Positions 6,148-12,824 of a stretch of DNA of 17,273 bases are shown in pieces. Within the stretch, counting starts at the first letter, position 1. The number at the start of each line of letters is the position of its first letter. The notes under the pieces are model-generated. The model saw only the letters and a program-made list of their open reading frames with translations, made no database searches and was not told the DNA's origin. The DNA lies in contig JAOUHE010000023.1 in the NCBI GenBank assembly GCA_029865285.1, positions 1-17,273 of the forward strand. The letters run 5' to 3'. The DNA is from Chloroflexota bacterium. Its GTDB lineage: Bacteria > Chloroflexota > Limnocylindria > QHBO01. A program made the position numbers and the translations under genes.

Positions 6148-8010
6148 ATGCTCCGTTCCCGCCTAGCCCGCGCTGTTTCCGCTCTTATCGCCGCGGCGCT
6201 CGTCGCCGGTATCGCGCCTGCTGTGCCCGACCTCGCTCTCGGACCAGTGGCGATCAGCTCGTCCGAGACGACGCTCGCCATACACGGCTCGCAGGACTTC
6301 GCGCTGCCCCCTGGGACCACCCACGTCGCGATTCACTGGCCGGGACATCCGGACGCGACGGTCACCGCGGCGTTCAGCGCGGACGGCAGGGCCTTCTCCG
6401 AAGCTGAGACGGTTGAGCTCGACGAGGTCGGTGAGGCCCGCGGCGATGGCGAGTCGTACGGCTCGGTGATGGGTGCCGACGGCATGCGGATGGTCAGAAT
6501 CCATGCCCTTCAGCCCCTCTCCGCCCTGTCGGTCCTCTCGCTCAATACGGCCCGTTCCGACGCCGCGGTCATCGGCCTCGGGGCACGCACGGCCGGCGTC
6601 ACCACCATCCCGGGCATCATCTCCCGCAGCGCCTGGGGTGCCGACGAGTCGCTGCGATTCGATGGCGCCGGCGACGAACTCTGGGAGCGTGAGTACTACC
6701 CGCTCCAGAAGCTGGTGGTGCACCACACGGCGGGCCGGAATTCCGATCCCGACCCGGCGGCCACCGTGCGGGCCATCTACTACTACCACGCGGTCAAGCA
6801 GGGCTGGGGCGACATCGGCTACCAGTACCTCATCGATGAGGCCGGCCGGGTCTACGAGGGGCGGCACTCGCGGGACTACTGGCGGGGTGCCATCCCGACC
6901 TCGGACAACCCGGCAGGGCTGGTCGTCACCGGCGGCCAGGCGCGCCTCTACAACTCGGGCAACATGGGCATCGCGCTGCTCGGGACCTTCACGTCGCAGG
7001 CCCCCACAGCGGCCGCTCGGGCGTCACTGGTGAAGATGCTGGCGTGGGCCGCCGCCACGCACGGGATCAATCCCACAGGGAGCGGAACGTACGTAAACCC
7101 GGTAACCGGTCTTACTCGGAAGACGCCGAACATCGCCGGTCACCGCGACTACAACGCAACCGGCTGTCCCGGTGGCACCCTCTACTCGCTACTTCCCGCG
7201 ATTCGCAAGGAGGTCGCCTCACAGATCAACCCGTGGCCGGGGCAGGCATACAACCCCGCGCGGACCATCACCTTTGCCGCCGGCACCTACGTGGGCCGCC
7301 GGTTCAGCGCCACCGGGTCGATCATCTCCTCGAAGTCGTACACGCTCACCAAGGCATCGGGAGCACCGACCAATCAGCGGAGCAGCGTGCCCAACCAGAC
7401 GGGAAACTGGTACTACGTGACGGCGGGCGTGTGGGCCGGGTACTGGATCAGGGAGGCGCCGGGCATGACGCTGAGCGGCGACGTGCCCGCGCCGCCGCCC
7501 GTCGAGGTCTTCGACACGGCGCGGCCGCTCTCGCTGGCACCCGGCACCTACCTCGGCCGGAAGTTCAACACCTACGGTGTGGTGACTGCATCGAAGTCCT
7601 ACGAGGCTGGGAGCGGCGCGGTGGCCTGGACGACGCAGATGAGCGGGATCCCTCGGCAGGGCGGCTCGTGGTACTACATCACGGTCGGCCCGCTGGAGGG
7701 CTACTGGATCCCCGCCTCGGCCGGGACCAGTCTGGGTGACCCCCCACCCCCCGCGCCACCTCCGCTCGCGACCTACGATCCGCCGCGCAAGCTCGTGCTG
7801 GCCCCCGGAAAGTACGTCGGGCGGAGATTCAGTCAGTACGGCGTGACCGCTGCGACGAAGACGTACATCCTGGCCGCCGCATCATCAGCACCGGTCAGCA
7901 TGAAGAGCACGATCGTCAACCAGAGCGGGGCCTGGTACTTCGTGACCGCGGGGGTCTGGGAGGGCTACTGGATCAAGGAGTCCACCGGGACGACGCTGGC
8001 ACCGCCCTGA
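6148..8010 (+). CDS. Secreted N-acetylmuramoyl-L-alanine amidase / PGRP protein with three C-terminal repeats
   Basis: A 620-aa exported protein. Residues 1-28 form a signal peptide (Arg-rich start, hydrophobic core AVSALIAAALVAGIA). A 120-residue beta-rich domain follows, then an Amidase_2/PGRP domain (about 156-353) beginning with the hallmark SRSAWGADES. Likely zinc ligands are H192 (VVHHTAG), H332 and C340 (GHRDYNATGCPG), with Y225 in GYQYLID near the active site, so hydrolase activity is expected on the amide bond between muramic acid and the stem peptide. The C-terminus has three repeats of about 64 residues (372-435, 460-523, 548-612) with Pro-rich linkers; each reads (A/L)PGxYxGxxF ... 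SKxY ... GxWYYxTxG ... GYWI. These may bind cell wall. Start at ATG 6148 because it begins the signal peptide; the frame is open to 5881 but overlaps the divergent gene. No strong Shine-Dalgarno. Confidence 0.9.
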   Translation: MLRSRLARAVSALIAAALVAGIAPAVPDLALGPVAISSSETTLAIHGSQDFALPPGTTHVAIHWPGHPDATVTAAFSADGRAFSEAETVELDEVGEARGDGESYGSVMGADGMRMVRIHALQPLSALSVLSLNTARSDAAVIGLGARTAGVTTIPGIISRSAWGADESLRFDGAGDELWEREYYPLQKLVVHHTAGRNSDPDPAATVRAIYYYHAVKQGWGDIGYQYLIDEAGRVYEGRHSRDYWRGAIPTSDNPAGLVVTGGQARLYNSGNMGIALLGTFTSQAPTAAARASLVKMLAWAAATHGINPTGSGTYVNPVTGLTRKTPNIAGHRDYNATGCPGGTLYSLLPAIRKEVASQINPWPGQAYNPARTITFAAGTYVGRRFSATGSIISSKSYTLTKASGAPTNQRSSVPNQTGNWYYVTAGVWAGYWIREAPGMTLSGDVPAPPPVEVFDTARPLSLAPGTYLGRKFNTYGVVTASKSYEAGSGAVAWTTQMSGIPRQGGSWYYITVGPLEGYWIPASAGTSLGDPPPPAPPPLATYDPPRKLVLAPGKYVGRRFSQYGVTAATKTYILAAASSAPVSMKSTIVNQSGAWYFVTAGVWEGYWIKESTGTTLAPP

Positions 8011-8026
8011 TCGGTCGGGGAAAGAG

Positions 8027-8102
8027 TGGCGCGCCGGACAGGATTCGAACCTGCGACCTTCGGCTCCGGAGGCCGACGCTCTATCCACTGAGCTACCGGC
8101 GC
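8027..8102 (-). tRNA. tRNA-Arg (anticodon CCG)
   Basis: Full cloverleaf on the minus strand: 7-bp acceptor GCGCCGG/CCGGCGC, D stem GCTC/GAGC, anticodon stem TCGGC/GCCGA with loop CTCCGGA (anticodon CCG, reading CGG), 5-nt variable loop, T stem GCAGG/CCTGT with TTCGAAT loop, discriminator G, and an encoded CCA at 8027-8029. The mature part without CCA is 73 nt (8030-8102). It lies 16 bp beyond the amidase stop, on the opposite strand. Confidence 0.97.
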
Positions 8103-8118
8103 GCGGCGGGATTGGCAG

Positions 8119-8124
8119 TCTAGC
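8119..8124 (-). promoter_or_regulatory. Putative -10 (TAGACT) of tRNA-Arg
   Basis: On the minus strand TAGACT lies 16 bases upstream of the tRNA 5' end, the right distance for a short 5' leader removed by RNase P. A TTGCCC lies 15 bp further upstream as a possible -35 with short spacing. Confidence 0.45.
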
Positions 8125-8147
8125 GCACGACCGGGTCGGGCAAGCAG

Positions 8148-8171
8148 AAGGCCCCTCCGAAGAGGGGCCTT
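8148..8171 (-). terminator. Hairpin terminator with UUCG loop
   Basis: A perfect 10-bp stem (8148-8157 with 8162-8171). Read on the minus strand, the loop is TTCG closed by C-G, the very stable C(UUCG)G tetraloop. It lies after the hydrolase-cyclophilin pair on that strand and just before the tRNA-Arg promoter, so it probably ends that transcript. The T-run that follows is weak (TTCTGCTT). Confidence 0.7.
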
Positions 8172-8367
8172 CCAGTGCTGCCGGATTCGCTAATCACAAG
8201 GGCATCTTTCACGAGCGGTTTCCCGCTCTACCCTTACCCAAACCTACCCATGGCCTTGCGATCAGTGGTGAATCGCTGTGCGAACAGCATCGAAAGGATA
8301 CCCGACAGGTCAGGAATTGGCAATGGTTTGGGGCTAAGAAACGTTCACATTCGTGCGTGAAGTGGGT
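8172..8367. other. AT-richer intergenic spacer
   Basis: About 196 bp between the hairpin and the cyclophilin stop codon. By my count 8181-8360 is about 53% G+C, clearly below the surrounding coding DNA. It holds a 6-bp inverted repeat with a TTTC loop (8213-8218 with 8223-8228). A 61-codon open frame exists on the plus strand but has no start signal or recognisable product. It could be a long 3' untranslated region, an unrecognised RNA, or the remnant of inserted DNA. Confidence 0.5.
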
Positions 8368-9051
8368 TTAGGAACCGGCTGAGCCGATGGTCACCGATTC
8401 GATGACGACGGGGTCCAGCGGCACCCCTCGCCGCGGGTCATTCACGGCCACGGAGCCGATGGCGTCGACCACGTCGGTCCCCTCGATCACCTTGCCGAAG
8501 ATCGTGTAGTCGCGCGCCAGCGAGCCGTCCAGGTCGGCGAGGTCGATGAAGAACTGGCTCCCATTGGAATCCGGCAGAGCGCTGTGGGCCATGGCGGCCA
8601 CGTACGGGTCATAGTTGTAGCCGTCGGCCACCGGCTCGATGACGAAGGCGTAGCCGGGACCCCCGGTCCCGATCCCCTCGAAGTCGGCGCGGTTCTCCTT
8701 CGTCTGCGGGTCGCCCGCCTGGGCGACGAATCCAGCCAGCACGCGGTGGAAGCTGATCCCGTCATAGAACCCGCACCGCGCCAGCGCCACGAAGTTCGCG
8801 GTGGCGATGGGGGCGGCGTCCGGATACAGCTCCATGGTGAAGGTCCCCATGCTGGTGACGACCACCGCCCGTTCGGCGCCCGCGATGACGCCGGGCGCCT
8901 CGGCCGCGGTCGGCGCAGAAGTCGGGCAACCCGACGAGGTCGACGAGGCGGGCGCGGACGGGGTCGACGAGGCGGCGGCGCAGGCGGATAGGAGCAAGGC
9001 CGCGGCTGAAAGGGCGACAAGGCCGAACGCGGCGCGAGGATGCGTAGTCAT
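8368..9051 (-). CDS. Lipoprotein peptidyl-prolyl cis-trans isomerase, cyclophilin type
   Basis: A 227-aa protein. The N-terminus is a lipoprotein signal with lipobox LSAC (C24), followed by a Ser/Ala/Pro-rich spacer to about residue 58, so the enzyme is expected to be lipid-anchored outside the cytoplasmic membrane. The cyclophilin domain spans about 62-222, with FHRV (101-104), GFVAQAGDP (107-115) and the SQFFI strand (165-169). It should catalyse proline isomerisation during folding of exported proteins. Start at ATG 9051, with GGGAG about 4-5 bases upstream, inside the 12-bp gap after the alpha/beta hydrolase stop. The two genes are therefore probably one operon. The pocket loop is not examined in detail, so activity is inferred from the motifs. 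Confidence 0.93.
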   Translation of the reverse strand: MTTHPRAAFGLVALSAAALLLSACAAASSTPSAPASSTSSGCPTSAPTAAEAPGVIAGAERAVVVTSMGTFTMELYPDAAPIATANFVALARCGFYDGISFHRVLAGFVAQAGDPQTKENRADFEGIGTGGPGYAFVIEPVADGYNYDPYVAAMAHSALPDSNGSQFFIDLADLDGSLARDYTIFGKVIEGTDVVDAIGSVAVNDPRRGVPLDPVVIESVTIGSAGS

Positions 9052-9063
9052 GAAGCTCCCGGT

Positions 9064-10101
9064 CTACGGCAGGGCGTGGGCCAGGAAGGCTAGCACCCAG
9101 TCGCGGTATTCATCGGGGCAGGCTTCGATGAGCTGCGCATGCTCGGCATCGTCGCAGATCTGCACCCGCGGAGCGGACCCACCCTCCTCGGCGGCGGCCT
9201 GCAGGTCGGCTGGCGCGCCACGACCGATCTTGTCGTCGCGGCCACCGAACAGGAGGAGCACGGGCCGGTCCCGGTACCGCTCGATCGCCTGCACCGGGTC
9301 CACCGAGCTGATGTCCTCTCCGGTGCGCACCAGCCCGCCCATCAGGATCGACCACGCGGCGGGCAGGCTGAGCGGGTACCCCTGCGCCTCGAGGCGCGCC
9401 TGCACCGCATTGGCGATCGTGGCGTGGGTCGAGTCGAGGATGAGGGCGTCCACTCGCAGATCGCCGGCGGCGACGTTGACCGCCACGCTGCCTCCCATTG
9501 AGACGCCAAGCACCGCCACGCCGCTCGGTCCCTTGGTCGCCTCCAGCCAGTCGAGAACGGCGCGCAGATCCTGTCGCTCCCGAACGCCGAGCGTGGTGGG
9601 CGCATCGGCGCTCTGGCCGTGGTTTCGGAAATCGAAGAGCACCACGTTGTAGTCGCGATGGAGGATCTCGGCCCACTCGAGCATCTCGCTCTTGTTGCCG
9701 CCGTACCCGTGCGCCACGACGATGGTCGCACCGGTGCCCGGCGCGCCCACGACAGCCGGGATGTACCACCCGGCGATCCGCTTGCCGTCGCTTGCCGTCA
9801 GCTCCTCTCCAGCCGGCGCGCCCTGCTTGGGGCAAGCCGTTCGGTCGGTGAAGGCGTCGAGCGCCGCATCGGTGGCGATGTCGTAGTTGATCGCCTCGTA
9901 GGGCCAGCCGAATGCCGATGCGGGGGTGCGGCAATCCGTTGACGGGTTCGGAGGCTCGACGACCTGCCCCGACCCGGCGTAGCCGGCGTAGCCGAGGTAT
10001 GCAATCAGGAGGATCATGATCGCGATCAGCGCGAGCGAGACCCACCGCGAGATGGCGGCGCGGCGTGCGGTGCGCGGATTCTCAGGCAGCTCGAGCGGCA
10101 C
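9064..10101 (-). CDS. Membrane-anchored alpha/beta hydrolase
   Basis: A 345-aa protein with one N-terminal membrane segment (about 19-38, SLALIAIMILLIAYLGYAGY) and a linker, then an alpha/beta hydrolase domain from about 95. Visible features are the oxyanion-side HGYGGNKSEM (131-140), the nucleophile elbow GVSMGG with S201, the acid D289 or D290 in FGGRDDK, and H321 in DDAEHAQ. It is of the S9-peptidase/BAAT-like or dienelactone-hydrolase-like kind that acts on esters or peptides; substrate unknown. Two cysteines before the domain (C57, C90) might pair outside the cell. Start at GTG 10101; TATACT at 10109-10114 predicts transcription from 10102, one base before the GTG, and there is no Shine-Dalgarno. 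It is first in a pair with the cyclophilin lipoprotein. Confidence 0.88.
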   Translation of the reverse strand: MPLELPENPRTARRAAISRWVSLALIAIMILLIAYLGYAGYAGSGQVVEPPNPSTDCRTPASAFGWPYEAINYDIATDAALDAFTDRTACPKQGAPAGEELTASDGKRIAGWYIPAVVGAPGTGATIVVAHGYGGNKSEMLEWAEILHRDYNVVLFDFRNHGQSADAPTTLGVRERQDLRAVLDWLEATKGPSGVAVLGVSMGGSVAVNVAAGDLRVDALILDSTHATIANAVQARLEAQGYPLSLPAAWSILMGGLVRTGEDISSVDPVQAIERYRDRPVLLLFGGRDDKIGRGAPADLQAAAEEGGSAPRVQICDDAEHAQLIEACPDEYRDWVLAFLAHALP

Positions 10102-10108
10102 GGATCCG

Positions 10109-10146
10109 AGTATACGGTGGTGCCCTGCGCGACACTCCCCTACAAT
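10109..10146. promoter_or_regulatory. Divergent promoter with two leaderless-type -10 boxes
   Basis: Minus strand: TATACT at 10109-10114, predicted start 10102, GTG at 10101. Plus strand: TACAAT at 10141-10146, predicted start 10153, TTG at 10155. Both hexamers match 5 of 6 consensus bases and both place the transcript start within 2 nt of the start codon. The -10s are 26 bp apart, leaving little room for two independent -35 boxes. Confidence 0.6.
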
Positions 10147-10154
10147 CCGGGCCC

Positions 10155-10652
10155 TTGACCAGTTCGAAAGTCACCCGTCCCGCCTCCCGGCCGCGACCGG
10201 CGCCGGCGCGCCACCGGTCGCACTCGCTTGCTCCCGAGCACCTTGGTGAGTCGGGTGGCGCCGCGATGCTCATCGTCGGCATCGGAGGGCTTGCCCTGTT
10301 CATCGCCTCGATCGCCGTGGTCGTCTCCGGCCTCGGGTTGGAGGGTCGCTATGCCACCGTGGAGCCGCCGCCCAATCTGGACCAGCTCGGCACGCCGCAG
10401 ATCATCGGCGGGCTTGCCCTGGCCCTGCTCAGCGTGGCGCTGATCGCTGGCGCCGGCGCCCTGCTCGGTGGCGCGCGCGGCAGCCGAGTGGCGGTCATCG
10501 GGCTCGCGGCGCTGACCGCAACCCTCGCCGCTGCGGGGTTCGCCGTGAGCCTCGTCCAGACGCGCCGCGACATCGTCCTGCTGAGCGCCCTGGGCGTCAC
10601 CGCCCTGGTCTTCGCCGGCTCAGCAGCGGTGCTGGCGCGCCTGCGGCGCTAG
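10155..10652 (+). CDS. Four-helix membrane protein of unknown function
   Basis: A 165-aa protein. A basic, Pro/Arg-rich N-terminal segment of about 37 residues is followed by four hydrophobic helices beginning MLIVGIGGLALFIASIAVVV, IIGGLALALLSVALIAGAG, VAVIGLAALTATLAAAGFAV and IVLLSALGVTALVFAGSAAV. I recognise no family. The TTG start at 10155 is chosen because TACAAT at 10141-10146 predicts transcription from 10153. An in-frame ATG at 10266 would begin directly at helix 1 and is the alternative. It is followed 31 bp later by a second four-helix gene, so the two are probably co-transcribed and could have related roles. Confidence 0.7.
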   Translation: MTSSKVTRPASRPRPAPARHRSHSLAPEHLGESGGAAMLIVGIGGLALFIASIAVVVSGLGLEGRYATVEPPPNLDQLGTPQIIGGLALALLSVALIAGAGALLGGARGSRVAVIGLAALTATLAAAGFAVSLVQTRRDIVLLSALGVTALVFAGSAAVLARLRR

Positions 10653-10683
10653 CACCCGAACGCGCGCACGGGCGCGGTCCGTC

Positions 10684-11115
10684 GTGCCGGTGATCCTCTT
10701 CGCGGCGGCCGGCGTCTTCCTCTGCATGGCCGGTGCGAACGCCATGGTCTTCGGGCTCTTCTTCCCATACCTGATCGCGGACCGGTTGCCTGCCGAGGTG
10801 CTGCTCGATCAGGCTGCCGTGGGGGGCGCGGCGGTTGCACTGGGCGTGGCGTTCGCGGTGCTCGGCCTCGCACACCTCGCGACGGCTGTGGCGCTGTCGC
10901 GCGGAGCCCGCGTGGCGGAGACCTGCGGCATCGTGCTCGGCGCGGGGATGGCGCTGCTCGCCTTCGGACTGGCGGTCGCGCTGCTGGTCAGCGTGGTTGC
11001 GGCGAGCGCCCCCACCGCCGTCCTGCTCCCACCGGCGGTGATCATGGGGCTTGCCGCGGTGGCCTATGGCGCGGCGACTGCGGGCATTCTCCGTGGCCGG
11101 AACGGCCCGATCTGA
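10684..11115 (+). CDS. Four-helix membrane protein of unknown function
   Basis: A 143-aa protein that is hydrophobic almost throughout, with four predicted helices (about 3-26, 45-70, 81-105 and 112-136) and short polar loops. The N-terminal segment of helix 1 contains FFPYLIADRLPAE, with a charged loop. No family recognised. Start at GTG 10684, directly before helix 1; a second GTG at 10690 is possible, and no Shine-Dalgarno is seen. It lies 31 bp after a gene coding for a protein of the same topology but without obvious sequence similarity. The TGA is 22 bp upstream of the tRNA-Asp -10. Confidence 0.72.
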   Translation: MPVILFAAAGVFLCMAGANAMVFGLFFPYLIADRLPAEVLLDQAAVGGAAVALGVAFAVLGLAHLATAVALSRGARVAETCGIVLGAGMALLAFGLAVALLVSVVAASAPTAVLLPPAVIMGLAAVAYGAATAGILRGRNGPI

Positions 11116-11137
11116 AGGAGGAAGGGGCCGCCCCTGC

Positions 11138-11143
11138 TATACT
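11138..11143 (+). promoter_or_regulatory. Extended -10 (TGCTATACT) of tRNA-Asp
   Basis: TATACT preceded by TG one base upstream (11135-11136) forms an extended -10. Transcription would start near 11150, giving a 13-nt 5' leader before the tRNA at 11163. No -35 match at normal spacing, as expected for an extended -10 promoter. Confidence 0.6.
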
Positions 11144-11162
11144 CCGCCACCGTCGCTCCCGC

Positions 11163-11239
11163 GGGCCCGTGGTGTAGCGGCCCAACATGCCAGCCTGTCA
11201 CGCTGGAGATCGCCGGTTCGAATCCGGTCGGGCCCGCCA
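11163..11239 (+). tRNA. tRNA-Asp (anticodon GTC)
   Basis: Complete cloverleaf: acceptor GGGCCCG/CGGGCCC, D stem GTGT/ACAT with 9-nt loop, anticodon stem CCAGC/GCTGG with loop CTGTCAC (anticodon GTC), 5-nt variable loop, T stem GCCGG/CCGGT with TTCGAAT loop, discriminator G, and encoded CCA at 11237-11239. Without CCA it is 74 nt. The convergent LOG-family gene ends only 12 bp downstream, with no clear terminator between them. Confidence 0.97.
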
Positions 11240-11251
11240 GTCTCCTGGCCC

Positions 11252-12016
11252 CTATTCCGCGCGGCTGTCGCGTGCCGCCTCGTGCAGTTCGTGGTGGGCG
11301 ACGATCACCTCGATCGCCTCGTCCACGTCATCGGTCACGGTGAAGAGGGTCAGGTCGTCGGCGCCGATCTTGCCGTCGGCGACCGCGGTGGCGAGCATCC
11401 AATCGAGCAGGCCGCTCCAGTAGTCCATCCCGAACAGCACCACCGGGAAGTGCTGCACCTTGCCCGTCTGGATCAGCGTCAGGGCCTCGAACAGCTCGTC
11501 GAGCGTGCCGAATCCGCCCGGGAAGATGCAGAAGGCCTCCGCGTACTTCATGAACATCGTCTTGCGGACGAAGAAGTAGCGGAACTCCATCCCCAGCGTG
11601 ACGAACTCGTTCAGCCCCTGCTCGAACGGGAGCTCGATATTGCAGCCGACCGATACGCCGCCCGCATCCCGGGCGCCACGGTTGGCCGCCTCCATGATTC
11701 CTGGGCCGCCGCCAGTGATGATCGCGTAGCCGCGCTTTGCGAGCCTGCGTGCCAGCGTGCGCGCCATCCGGTAGTACGGGTCGCTGCGGTGGCTGCGCGC
11801 CGAACCGAAGACGCTGACCGCCGGACCGACGCCGGCGAGGGCATCGAAGCCCTCGACGAACTCGCCCATGATCCGCAGCGCACGCCAACTATCGGTCTTG
11901 CGGAAGGCGGTGCCGGCGTCCTCCTGCAGGAGGCGCTGATCCTCGGTGAGGCGTGGCTTGCCGTCGCGGGTGAAGACTGCACCGCTGCGGTGCGCGCTGG
12001 TCCGTTTCCTGGTCAT
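11252..12016 (-). CDS. LOG family protein (TIGR00730-type Rossmann-fold nucleotide hydrolase)
   Basis: A 254-aa protein. The Rossmann domain begins near VSVFGSAR (68-74) and shows the two family signatures: TGGGPGIMEAANRGA (101-115) and PGGFGTLDELFEALT (166-180), the latter containing the PGGxGTxxE motif that binds the nucleotide phosphate and carries the catalytic glutamate. Members were once labelled lysine decarboxylases; many cleave nucleoside 5'-monophosphates (cytokinin ribosides in plants) to free base and ribose 5-phosphate. The longer N-terminus (about 65 residues, basic then helical) is typical of the bacterial subgroup of this size. Start at ATG 12016, with GAAGGAG 4 bases upstream; the open frame to 12394 crosses the divergent gene and is not used. 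A TACCAT (12050-12055) may be its -10. Confidence 0.9.
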   Translation of the reverse strand: MTRKRTSAHRSGAVFTRDGKPRLTEDQRLLQEDAGTAFRKTDSWRALRIMGEFVEGFDALAGVGPAVSVFGSARSHRSDPYYRMARTLARRLAKRGYAIITGGGPGIMEAANRGARDAGGVSVGCNIELPFEQGLNEFVTLGMEFRYFFVRKTMFMKYAEAFCIFPGGFGTLDELFEALTLIQTGKVQHFPVVLFGMDYWSGLLDWMLATAVADGKIGADDLTLFTVTDDVDEAIEVIVAHHELHEAARDSRAE

Positions 12017-12049
12017 GGGGCTCCTTCGCTCGACAGGGTGGGGGCCCTG

Positions 12050-12059
12050 ATGGTAGGGT
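12050..12059. promoter_or_regulatory. Overlapping divergent -10-like boxes
   Basis: Minus strand TACCAT (12050-12055) would start the LOG transcript near 12043, giving a 27-nt leader with its Shine-Dalgarno. Plus strand TAGGGT (12054-12059), preceded by TG at 12051-12052 as in an extended -10, would start near 12066. Both are weak matches and they overlap by 2 bp, so the two directions might exclude each other. Confidence 0.3.
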
Positions 12060-12069
12060 GAGTCGTCCG

Positions 12070-12109
12070 TCCGAGGCGACCGCAACTGACCGTTGCGGTG
12101 GTCGTCGGA
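12070..12109 (+). promoter_or_regulatory. Imperfect 40-nt hairpin in the leader of the Cys-rich barrel gene
   Basis: Three stem blocks stack: 12070-12074 with 12105-12109, 12077-12080 with 12101-12104, and 12081-12086 with 12092-12097. That gives 15 base pairs, a GG bulge on the left, a GTG bulge on the right and a TGACC loop. It lies 41 bases upstream of the preferred TTG start at 12151 and just after a start predicted near 12066. It could act as a regulatory leader structure. Confidence 0.45.
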
Positions 12110-12150
12110 AGCGGGACGCGTGCCCCGAACCGCTCGTACTGAGGATTCTA

Positions 12151-12780
12151 TTGCTGGAGCTCCTGCGCCGTGTCGCAGCGCTGACGATCGTCGGCGCGGT
12201 CGCGATCGGCCTCCTGGCCCCGCTCTCCACGCGATCGGCAACGCCCGTCGCGATCGCCGCCCAGCACCTGCTGGCCGCGGCCGATTCCTCGTCCGATGGC
12301 CTCGCACGAAGCGCCAGCGCGGGGCGCGAACGGCTCGCGGCTGCGAGCCTGGCCGACGTCGCCCCGGCGATCGGCCCGGAGACGCTCGATCCATCGTTCA
12401 CCGTGCCGGCGCCGGCAAGCGTCTCGATGGAGGCGACCATGTTCGTCCGGGCGGCGAAGATCGTCGCGCCGCCACCTGCCACCGACAACGCGATCACCGG
12501 CAAGGCGACCTGGTACTGCTGCTCGGCCGGCTGGCGCGGGCAGGCGGTCGTCGCCCTTCCCGGGGCGCTGGGTGGACACTACGACGCGCCGCCGGCTGCC
12601 CGCTTTGTGACGGTCTGCGCGGATCGCTGCGTCGTCTTGCCGGTGGTCGACTACTGCGGCTGCTACTGGGGAACAGCCAGTCAGAAGGTCGCGGATCTCT
12701 CTCCCGAGGCCTGGGCCGCCGTCACCGATTCGGCGCTCAGCCGCGGCGTCATCACCGTCACGGTCCACCTCGGCGGCTGA
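12151..12780 (+). CDS. Secreted Cys-rich double-psi beta-barrel (RlpA/expansin-like) protein
   Basis: A 209-aa protein with a signal peptide or anchor (about 1-25, MLELLRRVAALTIVGAVAIG) and a 90-residue Ala/Ser-rich spacer. A C-terminal barrel-like domain (about 114-207) opens with ITGKATWYCC, runs through FVTVCADRCVVLPVVDYCGC and closes with KVADLSPEAWAAV and GVITVTV, the layout of RlpA-type DPBB domains (GxASWY ... V.V.D ... DLS). Six cysteines (C123, C124, C156, C160, C169, C171) suggest disulfides. The barrel Asp is D167; the DRGP motif of RlpA is absent. RlpA proteins cleave or bind glycan strands; function here is unproven. TTG 12151 is preferred: it directly begins the signal peptide, GAGG lies 6 bases upstream, and third-position G+C rises sharply there. 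A GTG at 12058 would add 31 residues. Confidence 0.75.
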   Translation: MLELLRRVAALTIVGAVAIGLLAPLSTRSATPVAIAAQHLLAAADSSSDGLARSASAGRERLAAASLADVAPAIGPETLDPSFTVPAPASVSMEATMFVRAAKIVAPPPATDNAITGKATWYCCSAGWRGQAVVALPGALGGHYDAPPAARFVTVCADRCVVLPVVDYCGCYWGTASQKVADLSPEAWAAVTDSALSRGVITVTVHLGG

Positions 12781-12811
12781 GGCGGCTCGTCCGCCGCTCC
12801 CTGCGGCACGC

Positions 12812-12817
12812 TAGCAT
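12812..12817 (+). promoter_or_regulatory. -10 element TAGCAT of the VOC gene, leaderless spacing
   Basis: TAGCAT places the predicted transcript start at 12824, one base before the ATG at 12825. No Shine-Dalgarno precedes the ATG. Four of six consensus bases match. Confidence 0.5.
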
Positions 12818-12824
12818 CGGCGTG

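Noticed and set aside
8175..8360. 61-codon plus-strand frame in the AT-richer spacer
   Set aside because: No start signal, no recognisable product, begins inside the region next to the terminator stem; kept as non-coding.
8027..8367. Possible integration site at tRNA-Arg
   Set aside because: The AT-richer spacer lies on the 5' side of the tRNA, no integrase is present, and I found no second copy of the tRNA 3' end in the window.
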